Positions 6,589 to 14,161 of a stretch of DNA of 64,000 bases are shown here, in pieces. Each line of letters opens with the position of its first letter. Positions within the stretch are counted from its first letter, which is position 1. The notes under the pieces were generated by a model. The model did no database searches. It was not told the origin of the DNA and saw nothing but the letters and a program-made list of their open reading frames with translations. Location of the stretch: assembly GCF_900101595.1 (NCBI RefSeq), contig NZ_FMYY01000007.1, positions 114,288 through 178,287 of the forward strand. The letters are read 5' to 3'. Source of the stretch: Paenibacillus sp. cl123 (GTDB taxonomy: Bacteria > Bacillota > Bacilli > Paenibacillales > NBRC-103111). Both the position numbers and the translations under genes were made by a program.

Positions 6589-9366
6589 CTAAATCTTTCT
6601 GACCGAAAAATTATCAATCGCGTCGTTGACTGTAGATGCGCTAAATCCGGCCTTTGTGCCATGTCCTGCAAAGCTAACCCGCTTGTCATAAGCGGCATGC
6701 ACAAGTACGTCGTTGATAAGCAGGAACACCGCACTGCCCTGCATGACAACCGTGTATTTGCGCGTTTCCCCCGCCGTCGAAGCTGGTGTAATGGTCGGAG
6801 ACTCGAAAATGTTGGCCGTAAACTGGTTATTAATTCGAGTCGATACGCCTGCCCGCAATGAGAAGTTGACGGAAACCATATTTTGCGCGTCCTTAAGTCT
6901 CAGGCAAAGCGTAGGCCCGCCGTTATTCGCAAGCGCCGTATGGGTGACCGTCAATGCATAGTCATCCACGCCAGTCTCGATATATGCAAACTGGTTTGCT
7001 CCAGCCGTTCCCACGCGCCGTAGTTGGCCGTCCGTGCCGCTCGGGTTGTAAATATCATACCTGTCTGTGCTATTACGCTCCCACGCCTTGGAGCCCTCGA
7101 CACCAGTCTCAGCATCGCCCAATGATGTACTGGATGGCCGGTTAAACGTATCGGATACCAAAAGTGGCAGCGGTGCGGCTGTTTTCGTAACGGCTGCGCT
7201 GTCCTGGCTCTCTACGTCAAAGAGCGATACGGCCCTAACCGTGTATGTGTAGCTTATGCCAGAGGTCAAGCCGGAGTCGTAGAACAACGGCGTTTTGTAA
7301 TCAATCGGAGTAGCCGTTACTTTCGTGCCGTTACGGTATACGTTAAACCCGCTTACGAAAAAGTCAGGCGACTCGTCCCAGGTTAGGAATGCATTCGTCT
7401 CCCCGACTGCGGCCTTGAATCCTGTCGGCTTCGCCGGAATCCGGTCCTCCACCTTGCGGAACGGCTGGAATGCCAATATGCGCTCCATATCTACGGCCTT
7501 TCGGATAATCTCATGGCCGTACGGGATGGGATGCGTCATGTCGGTCGTGTATGCCGTACTGCGGAATCCACCGTTGCGCGGATTTTGCTTCTCGGTCGGA
7601 TATGCGCCGTCAAAATATCCGTCGATTAGGCCATCAGCGTATGGCAGGGTAGATATCCAGTCATTAACCTGATCCCGGACATTACCCGGAGCGTACCATG
7701 TGCTGTAGATCGTATTGATATTCGTAACGTTACGAGGGAGGATTTTCATTTGGTACACCATGATTTTTGGATTCGCCGCTTTGACCGCTGTAAAGGCGTT
7801 GGACAAGTTCGTTTTCATAGTCGCCAGGGAAGAACCGTTATCGTTAGTCCCGTAGTTGCCGATTGCATGTGTTGCAAACTTGGCTATATTCAGGCGAATA
7901 GTATTAAATTGCTGGAAATCCGCTACACGTTCGCCGCCGATGGAGATGTTTGCAAACGGTAATCCGGCTTCATAGCAGGCCCGCGCCCCGAAACCACGCT
8001 GATTCGGTAATTTTCCTGCAGCCTGATCGTCAGCCGATCCGGAATTGATCGAGTCGCCCCATAGGAGTACAGAAGGCGTTCTCTCTCCGGATTTTTCGAC
8101 GCCAATGATAGCTAAAGGCATGAAAGAACCCGCAACGTCGGAGCTGCCCGTCAATACAGGGTTAACCGACTGGTCAAAGTCACAACGATCCTCTCCCACG
8201 ACTTTGCCCTCTTGCAGCAGATTGTGCAGCGCTACAGCAGTTTTCGGATATTTTCCGTCTGTTGGAACAGAAATAAAGGACCGAATCCAAAAGTTTTGAC
8301 CCTTTACGAACTCCAGTTCCAACGGGTGTGTATATTTGATTTCCCCCGGCTGGAATGTCAGCGATCGTGTACCCCCGGCATCCCAAGTGATCGGGTATCG
8401 TGTCAGGGCCTTGGTCGTAGGGTCCTCTACCTCGATTGCTAACTTAAGCGTCATCGTATTGGGCAAGGCTGATTCGCCACTAGATGCAGAGTAGACAAAT
8501 TGCATTTTGTTAAAATTTTTCATCGCCGTGTGCTTGCTGCGAAAAGTTGCAGAAGTCAGCCAAATGCCGCTTGTTGGGTCAGATAAGCTGTTGGATACAT
8601 AACCCTTATCGGCCACAAATGACCTTCCTTGGGGGTCCGAAATAGCTCCGTATTCAGTAGTTTGAGAGGGCAAGGTTTTTGCAGTAACCTGTTCGCTCGT
8701 TGCAGAAACATTTCCAGCTGCATCTCGGGCCTTGACAGTGTAAGTGTACGATGTTGCCGGTGAAACAGTATTGTCCGTGTAAGTCGTTGTCGCGCTGTTA
8801 CTGATCTTAACTCCATTCCGGTACACATCATATCCAACAACTCCCACGTTATCGCTAGATGCAGTCCAACTAAGTTTGACCTGCGAGGCGGTTACCTCGG
8901 TGGCAGATAATCCCGTTGGTGCTGTTGGCGGCTGCGTGTCAATGGGATCAGGTTTTTCAGTCGGACCTAGATAGCTAATTTGCAGGGTCGGGGATCCCGA
9001 CAAACCGAATGCACGAAAGTCAGCCAGCTGCGCCGCTGATGTTAGCTGGAACTCACTACCCGCCTTACCAAGATGGCCGCTCGTTGAGGTTGGCAACGGA
9101 GGAGTTTTACGCCAGTACCTAATATCACCGGACTCGACACTGATTACTGCTTTCGTCGCATTCGAAGGAATATGTGCTAGTTGGGCAATAGCATTGACCG
9201 GTACACTTACTGTTTCGTTACCAACACCCACTCCCCCGGTATTTCCAAGTGTGTCAAGGACATCCTGAAGCATATCCCCGACATTTACCTTGGTGCCATC
9301 CTCCTTGAGGACTCCACCGTAACTGGGCTGGTAGTTGTTACTATCCACCACTTTGAACACCTCCAA
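6589..9366 (-). CDS. Phage tail fibre with SGNH hydrolase and fibronectin type III domains
   Basis: This 925-residue protein has, in order: a short N-terminal module KEDGTKVNVGDML (~20-33); a fibronectin type III domain (~146-230); a beta-rich stretch; and an SGNH/GDSL esterase with GDSI (437-440), GGER (477-480), GNYGTND (503-509) and the DxxH pair D609/H612. A second fibronectin domain follows (~645-730), then a C-terminal laminin-G-like jelly roll (~740-925). All SGNH catalytic blocks are present. It probably deacetylates or de-esterifies a cell-wall polymer during adsorption. It sits after the tail-spike gene and before the truncated fibre, separated from the spike by the plus-strand gene at 9447. 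Confidence 0.85.
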   Translation of the reverse strand: MEVFKVVDSNNYQPSYGGVLKEDGTKVNVGDMLQDVLDTLGNTGGVGVGNETVSVPVNAIAQLAHIPSNATKAVISVESGDIRYWRKTPPLPTSTSGHLGKAGSEFQLTSAAQLADFRAFGLSGSPTLQISYLGPTEKPDPIDTQPPTAPTGLSATEVTASQVKLSWTASSDNVGVVGYDVYRNGVKISNSATTTYTDNTVSPATSYTYTVKARDAAGNVSATSEQVTAKTLPSQTTEYGAISDPQGRSFVADKGYVSNSLSDPTSGIWLTSATFRSKHTAMKNFNKMQFVYSASSGESALPNTMTLKLAIEVEDPTTKALTRYPITWDAGGTRSLTFQPGEIKYTHPLELEFVKGQNFWIRSFISVPTDGKYPKTAVALHNLLQEGKVVGEDRCDFDQSVNPVLTGSSDVAGSFMPLAIIGVEKSGERTPSVLLWGDSINSGSADDQAAGKLPNQRGFGARACYEAGLPFANISIGGERVADFQQFNTIRLNIAKFATHAIGNYGTNDNGSSLATMKTNLSNAFTAVKAANPKIMVYQMKILPRNVTNINTIYSTWYAPGNVRDQVNDWISTLPYADGLIDGYFDGAYPTEKQNPRNGGFRSTAYTTDMTHPIPYGHEIIRKAVDMERILAFQPFRKVEDRIPAKPTGFKAAVGETNAFLTWDESPDFFVSGFNVYRNGTKVTATPIDYKTPLFYDSGLTSGISYTYTVRAVSLFDVESQDSAAVTKTAAPLPLLVSDTFNRPSSTSLGDAETGVEGSKAWERNSTDRYDIYNPSGTDGQLRRVGTAGANQFAYIETGVDDYALTVTHTALANNGGPTLCLRLKDAQNMVSVNFSLRAGVSTRINNQFTANIFESPTITPASTAGETRKYTVVMQGSAVFLLINDVLVHAAYDKRVSFAGHGTKAGFSASTVNDAIDNFSVRKI

Positions 9367-9373
9367 GTCAAAT

Positions 9374-9393
9374 AACCCCGAAACCTGTCGGGG
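9374..9393. terminator. Hairpin between tail-fibre start and plus-strand cargo promoter
   Basis: ACCCCG (9374-9379) pairs with CGGGGT (9388-9393) around an 8-base loop. No clear T-run follows on either strand. It may insulate the inserted plus-strand gene, or be a leader hairpin. Confidence 0.35.
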
Positions 9394-9411
9394 TCTAAAA
9401 TTGAATATATG

Positions 9412-9420
9412 TGGTATACT
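9412..9420 (+). promoter_or_regulatory. Extended -10 promoter of the cargo gene
   Basis: TGGTATACT is an extended -10 element 27 bases before the TTG start at 9447; no good -35 hexamer is visible. It would let this gene be expressed from the prophage independently of the minus-strand late operon. Confidence 0.5.
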
Positions 9421-9446
9421 GATGCTAAAAAAAGGAGTTGGTAGTT

Positions 9447-9992
9447 TTGAAAAAAGTAATCATCGCCCTGTCCCTCGGCATGCTGATAGGATCGGCAGCG
9501 ACGGCCGTAGCCGCGACGAGCGAGACGGTGCAGGCGACTATCGCCAAGTTCGTTATAAAGGTCAATGGGCAGGAAAAGCAGCTTACTACCTCTCCTATCG
9601 TTGTTGATGGAAACTCTTATCTCCCTGTGCGCGAAGTCGCCGGTCTGCTTGGGGCCAAAGTAGCATATGACGATGCAACCCGTACGATTTCATTGCAAAC
9701 ACCCGTTCCCGTTGGTAAGATTGAAGAAAAGAAGGAAGCGGGTGCCGAGAAAATGGAGGATTGGATTTCTCTAGAAACTTTAGTTAAAAACTTTAATGTC
9801 GAAGCTTTTGGAGCATTTGATGGTTTGCTATTAAAGTACGGAAATGAAAGTCTACAAATATCATTGCCGTCAGAGAAAACAGGGGAACAAATTGCCACCA
9901 GCGCCAAGGGCAATATCAACGTCATGTTTATTGACGGGACTACTTACCTTGATAAATATGACTTAATAAAACTGGGTATTATCCAGAATTAA
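9447..9992 (+). CDS. Secreted copper-amine-oxidase N-terminal-like (stalk) domain protein, phage moron
   Basis: The TTG start at 9447 is preferred because AAAGGAG ends 9 bases before it. The 181-residue product begins with a signal peptide (LKKVIIALSLGMLIGSAATAVAA). A copper amine oxidase N-terminal (stalk) domain follows (VNGQEKQL, VDGNSYLPVREVAGLLGAKV). This domain is common in secreted proteins of Bacillales. The catalytic part of amine oxidases is absent, so it is a surface-binding or structural protein rather than an oxidase. It is the only plus-strand gene in the structural region, has its own promoter and converges on the tail-spike gene with a 4-base overlap. All of this fits a lysogenic-conversion cargo gene. 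Confidence 0.8.
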   Translation: MKKVIIALSLGMLIGSAATAVAATSETVQATIAKFVIKVNGQEKQLTTSPIVVDGNSYLPVREVAGLLGAKVAYDDATRTISLQTPVPVGKIEEKKEAGAEKMEDWISLETLVKNFNVEAFGAFDGLLLKYGNESLQISLPSEKTGEQIATSAKGNINVMFIDGTTYLDKYDLIKLGIIQN

Positions 9993-11992
9993 AAATCTCC
10001 GCCCCCTCTAGACTGGCAGAACACTTGGGTGTTAATGCTGGCTACGATCCTCCCGAGGCTGTTTGGTATCACCTCAACATTATGCCAGCCTCGGTTTATC
10101 TTCCCCCCTCCATCCTTTGATAAATAAGGGATGATATCAATATCGTCCGCATTCGTCCCCAAACCCGGAATAACTACCCCATCTACTTTTACCATAATTG
10201 CAGAAGGTATTGGCCCCTCGAAGATTCCATACTCCATTTCGTGATTGTGTGCTGGTATTTCATGTGTATGGTCCATATCATGGGTGTGTGAAGCGATTTG
10301 ATGCGTATGTTCCATGTTATGGACATGGCTTCCTATCGTGTGTGTATGATCCATACCATGAGTGTGGTCAAGGGTAGCATACTTGTGGTAATGGTGAACT
10401 AGCCCATGTCTATGATTCCCCGATGGAACCCATGTCACATAACCGCCACCGACTGTCATAAGTTGGACACCAGCGCTGATTCCGTGATCATGTAGTCCTG
10501 TAAATGACATCACGTCCCCTGGCCCATAGTTATAAGTAAAAGGCCAGAAATCCCCTTCTGTAGGAGTTTCCAAATTATTAGCACCACTAGGATTAGTTGT
10601 CGTCGTGCTGCTCGGCCCGCTCGTTGTCGCCCCACCTGCCGCCGTTGTAGTGGCACTGCTTGAGCCGCTCGTCTGCCCGCCGCCGCTCGCTGTGGTTGTC
10701 TTGCTGCTTGGCCCGGAGGAAACCGCAGGAGCCGCTTGGATTGGCCTGTTATATCCTCGAAACGCCTCCGACTTGTACGATAATAGAACCTTGTTAACCC
10801 GGACTGCCTGCTCGTCAATGCGGAAGCGCAGCACGGCAGGATGAGTTGGGTCGCAGTTATCAGCAAAGTCATGGGAGTCTAGGTTGGTAGCTCCTTGAGC
10901 GTATACTTCTCCAATTCGCTGCCGATTGGCAAGGTCCGCGATGGTTCCAGCAATATCCTGTGGTCGATTGGCAATCTCCAGTTCCACCGCCCCTGGTTGT
11001 CCGCGAACGTCCCGCTTCCTTTTGTTGACAACGCGCGCCGTGAAGTCAATCCCCATTTCCTTATCTTGCACGCGGACCAACGCCCCGCTATAAAACTTGT
11101 AGATAGGTGTGTCTGAGAACCTTCCAATCTCAGAAGCCGCCACCGTGTACGTGATACGAGGCTGCTTAAGCTCGGATAGAAGCGCCTCACAGCGAGCAAG
11201 CAGGGTTTCTGGATATTCGAACCTCCGATCCGCCATGACGCGGGAAATTACCCCATACTGAGCTTGGGAGGCTGCATCCTCAATATATGGTCGGCCAGCG
11301 TTGATCTCTGCAAACGTAAGCTGATTGACGCCCTCGCCGTATCCAAGGCCATAGATTCGGTTGCAGAGGTTAGTGGGATCGACAGTCTTTTCTACGCCTT
11401 GCATGTTGACGCCATACCGGATATACGCCTCTACAAGCTGCGGCGGCTCAACAAGGTTAATGCGCCAAGGGTAGACCGTTGTGTCATAGGTCCATTGGTA
11501 TTGCTCCGTGAATGGCCTTGGGACGCTGATTAGCGCGGCCAGAAGTGTCTCGTTCTCCCAGTTGTACTCAAATTGCCTGCTGATCCCGACCGAACCGAGC
11601 TGCCAACGTTTGACGGTCTGATTGCTCAGGATATACTGCAGCACATTTGCCGTCGGATAGCCAAGGTTGCCCACCGTGTGGTACTGGAACAGCACGTCAT
11701 CCAGCAGCGTCGCTAGGACATGCTCACAGCTATAGGTGACCGTCTGGCCATCAGCGCTGCGCCGGGCCGTCTGAGGGAGTATGCGGAACAGTTCCACACG
11801 CTCCCGCTCGTCGTAAACCTCGACAAAATACAGAGGCTTGCATTCAACTGACTTAGGGTCATTTGCAGGCAATGAAAAAGACGCCGTCCATAACCCATTG
11901 AACGGCGTCTCGTAGCTAATACCAAAGGCATTTTGCAGGTATGCCACTCGGCGCATCTGGTTATCATAGATGGTTATCGGAGCGTTCGGCAT
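9989..11992 (-). CDS. Phage tail spike / tail endopeptidase-like (Gp37-like) protein with His-rich tip
   Basis: The 667-residue protein starts with a siphophage tail-spike domain (ITIYDNQMRRVAYLQNAFG, then EHVLATLLDD) of the prophage endopeptidase/ReqiPepy6 Gp37-like class. This is the Tal-type protein that follows Dit in siphophage baseplates. A Ser/Thr/Gly-rich linker lies at ~435-480. It is followed by a region rich in HxH motifs (DHTHGMDHTHTIGSHVH and similar, ~540-590) and a small beta-rich C-terminus. HxH repeats in phage fibre tips are known to coordinate iron in trimers, so metal binding is likely here. It overlaps the macro-domain gene by 19 bases. Confidence 0.8.
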   Translation of the reverse strand: MPNAPITIYDNQMRRVAYLQNAFGISYETPFNGLWTASFSLPANDPKSVECKPLYFVEVYDERERVELFRILPQTARRSADGQTVTYSCEHVLATLLDDVLFQYHTVGNLGYPTANVLQYILSNQTVKRWQLGSVGISRQFEYNWENETLLAALISVPRPFTEQYQWTYDTTVYPWRINLVEPPQLVEAYIRYGVNMQGVEKTVDPTNLCNRIYGLGYGEGVNQLTFAEINAGRPYIEDAASQAQYGVISRVMADRRFEYPETLLARCEALLSELKQPRITYTVAASEIGRFSDTPIYKFYSGALVRVQDKEMGIDFTARVVNKRKRDVRGQPGAVELEIANRPQDIAGTIADLANRQRIGEVYAQGATNLDSHDFADNCDPTHPAVLRFRIDEQAVRVNKVLLSYKSEAFRGYNRPIQAAPAVSSGPSSKTTTASGGGQTSGSSSATTTAAGGATTSGPSSTTTTNPSGANNLETPTEGDFWPFTYNYGPGDVMSFTGLHDHGISAGVQLMTVGGGYVTWVPSGNHRHGLVHHYHKYATLDHTHGMDHTHTIGSHVHNMEHTHQIASHTHDMDHTHEIPAHNHEMEYGIFEGPIPSAIMVKVDGVVIPGLGTNADDIDIIPYLSKDGGGKINRGWHNVEVIPNSLGRIVASINTQVFCQSRGGGDF

Positions 11993-12603
11993 GTTGTCCT
12001 CCTGGCAAGCTTGCGCTCGAATTCTTCAACCTTTTCCCATGTTACACGCCGCAGAGGTTCGTAGACTAATTCGTATGCGATGCGCATTTGATGTGCTGCA
12101 ACGTCATATGCGACATGTCCGGTTGCTGTTCCAAAACCAGGGCAAATCACTTTTCGAATAGGCCGGCACCCATCTTGCGAACAGGTATCATTATGATTTT
12201 GGATAGCCTGTAGAGCCGCTTTCATTGCCAAAAAGACATTGATTGTTCCAAAGATCGGCATGGGTGTCCGCATTGTCGGAGCGTAAGCCACATAAGGATG
12301 CTTTTGATCTTTGGTTGGGACAATCAATGCCGTTCCAACTGGCTGGATACTTGCATGCATTGCAAAAATGTATCCTCGCACCCGATGCTCCAGTTGAGGC
12401 CCGAAGAATCTAGAGACGTGCAAATCAAACCCGCCATCCATGATCCCGTAACTGTTTCCGGGAGTGATTATGCAGTCCCATTCTTTGATGTCAGTGAATG
12501 ACCCGTTGACGACCGAGACGCGTTCCAATCCTTCAAAGCATACCTGAATTTCCCGGCAAAGATCCTTATTTATGTCAACAATAATCAGTTCGATATCATG
12601 CAT
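11974..12603 (-). CDS. Macro-domain protein in the tail gene cluster
   Basis: The 209-residue protein reads VNGSFTD then ITPGNSYGIMDGGFD, the ADP-ribose-binding loop of macro (Appr-1''-p) domains. The C-terminus has the second substrate loop (CPGFGTATGHV). Macro domains bind or hydrolyse ADP-ribose and its derivatives. In a phage this could act on NAD-derived signals or ADP-ribosylated targets of host defence; that is inference. The gene lies between two tail genes and overlaps the spike gene, so it is part of the late operon. Confidence 0.8.
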   Translation of the reverse strand: MHDIELIIVDINKDLCREIQVCFEGLERVSVVNGSFTDIKEWDCIITPGNSYGIMDGGFDLHVSRFFGPQLEHRVRGYIFAMHASIQPVGTALIVPTKDQKHPYVAYAPTMRTPMPIFGTINVFLAMKAALQAIQNHNDTCSQDGCRPIRKVICPGFGTATGHVAYDVAAHQMRIAYELVYEPLRRVTWEKVEEFERKLARRTTCRTLR

Positions 12604-12612
12604 ATGGACCTC

Positions 12613-13131
12613 CTACACAAATTTGTCTCGGTGTGTGATGCGGATCAGCACTGACCGCCCCGCTGCCGTATCTTGATACAAGAAATCGTTGTTGCCGACG
12701 TTCAGGTTAAAGAAATCCCCCGTAAAATTATGAAGGATGTTCACACCATTTTTGGTTACAGATAGCTGCTTGGAATCGATAACGATCTTGTCACCCGGAG
12801 CAAAGTTTCCGGTAAACTCCAGCACGTCCACATGATAGCGGCGGGCATCCGCAGACAGATCGCCCCGGCCGTCAATGACAGCCCCTTGAAAGACCTCACG
12901 GCTAATGGTTGCGGACAGGTCGCCCTGCCCATCCATCGTTATCCCAAAGAAAATCTCCCGTGTCGCATCCGCCTGTAAGTCCCCATGCCCATCGACCCTC
13001 GCCCCGGTGTACATCTCCGCGACTGTACGGGCGGTCAAATCCCCGAATCCGTCAATCCTCACCGCAGCAAAAATGTCCACGACAGCGAATCGGTTAAAGG
13101 GCATACGGTTATAAAAGCCGCGATTGAACAT
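12613..13131 (-). CDS. Tail-associated protein with four DGxGDL repeats
   Basis: The 172-residue protein begins MFNRGFYNRMPFNR and then has four repeats of about 20 residues, each holding an RIDGFGDL-like motif (DGFGDL, DGHGDL, DGQGDL, DGRGDL). A beta-rich C-terminal ~75 residues (GDKIVIDSKQLSVT, FFNLNVGNN) resembles the C-terminal domain of distal tail proteins. A structural tail or baseplate role is inferred from its place between the tail-fibre-like gene and the spike. No catalytic motif is visible. Confidence 0.65.
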   Translation of the reverse strand: MFNRGFYNRMPFNRFAVVDIFAAVRIDGFGDLTARTVAEMYTGARVDGHGDLQADATREIFFGITMDGQGDLSATISREVFQGAVIDGRGDLSADARRYHVDVLEFTGNFAPGDKIVIDSKQLSVTKNGVNILHNFTGDFFNLNVGNNDFLYQDTAAGRSVLIRITHRDKFV

Positions 13132-13145
13132 CGTTCGGCCCCCTC

Positions 13146-13592
13146 TTACCTCATGGTCTGGATAATGGCATCGATCGGAAGCCGCAACCGGTCGTTCGCC
13201 AGAACCGTCCGCGGGTTGTTGATTTGATCATAGGACAGCAACGTGCCGCCTGTGGCTGCATCCCGCAATCCAATATGCGTTATCGTACCCCAATCGGCTG
13301 TAGCAATTGGGAATACAATTTCCGCGCTATTTTTACTCGTCGGCTTTGTGACTGTCCCGAGTTGCCCGGTCTTATTGTTGTATTCGTTATAAGAGTCATT
13401 TGTCGGAGCGCTAAACGTGATGGCCTGTCTCACATAACCCCCGCCTGTAACCTCCGTGCCTGTGTCAGCGCCTGTAGGGTTTGAGGTATAAAGAGCTACG
13501 TAAATGGTTGTAGGCCGTGTGTAGGCCGTATTACGGAATACCTGATTGAGCAGCGCCGTTGCAAGCGTGTTTGAAAGTGGCAAGATGATCAC
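13146..13592 (-). CDS. Phage tail fibre-like protein
   Basis: This 148-residue protein has the pattern of a small siphophage tail-fibre family: hydrophobic N-terminus (ILPLSNTLATALLNQVF), TTIYVALYTSNPT, GGYVRQAITF, and a terminal WGTITHIGLRDA segment. The family is found next to Dit in Firmicutes phages. It has its own ribosome site 3' of the Dit gene. Structural role inferred. Confidence 0.7.
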   Translation of the reverse strand: MIILPLSNTLATALLNQVFRNTAYTRPTTIYVALYTSNPTGADTGTEVTGGGYVRQAITFSAPTNDSYNEYNNKTGQLGTVTKPTSKNSAEIVFPIATADWGTITHIGLRDAATGGTLLSYDQINNPRTVLANDRLRLPIDAIIQTMR

Positions 13593-13594
13593 TC

Positions 13595-14161
13595 CTATCC
13601 TTGGTCTATTTCGTACTCATTCTGAATGCGGAAATTCGTAATGGTTGTGCTGCCTGTATTGGTTAGCTCAATGACCGGCTCAGTCCGAATATCGCCCTCC
13701 GAATTAATTGTAAAAGTTCGTGGCGACGTCACCACCGTCTGTTCCCATAATTGCTCTAATCCGTGAGAATAAGGTTCGTAGGCGGTCAATGGCAAGGAGA
13801 ACTTCCCCAGTCCCGCTATTCGTTCAATTGTAAATGCGCCACTATACCGTACGCTGTAAGACCGGTCTGGGTGGGCATTGAAAACCAATTCGACAGTTCG
13901 CGGCCTCCCATAACTATCCACCATTAATCTGGCCAGGCCTTCAATTCGCAGCTGCAGTTCGAGTGAGTTTCTTGCAGCAAATGCGCATTCCAAGACAAAT
14001 AGCCGCGGATGCATGTCAGCGCCATAATCAAGCTCCCCATTTTTTCCGGGAATTGCTACCGACTTGTCGCGTGTGCTCGGAAGACCAGAACGCTGCGATC
14101 CTCGAAGCACTATCATCCCCATTTCCCGGGGCGTCTTGCCGGCTAAAGTCTTAACACTCAT
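13595..14161 (-). CDS. Distal tail protein (Dit, siphophage tail component)
   Basis: This 188-residue protein matches the N-terminal Dit domain of siphophages (Sipho_tail family): PGKNGELDYG, YEPYSHG and a beta-sandwich C-terminus. Dit forms the hexameric hub joining the tail tube to the baseplate. Its ATG overlaps the tape-measure stop by 4 bases (ATGA), the usual order tape measure, Dit, spike. Confidence 0.8.
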   Translation of the reverse strand: MSVKTLAGKTPREMGMIVLRGSQRSGLPSTRDKSVAIPGKNGELDYGADMHPRLFVLECAFAARNSLELQLRIEGLARLMVDSYGRPRTVELVFNAHPDRSYSVRYSGAFTIERIAGLGKFSLPLTAYEPYSHGLEQLWEQTVVTSPRTFTINSEGDIRTEPVIELTNTGSTTITNFRIQNEYEIDQG

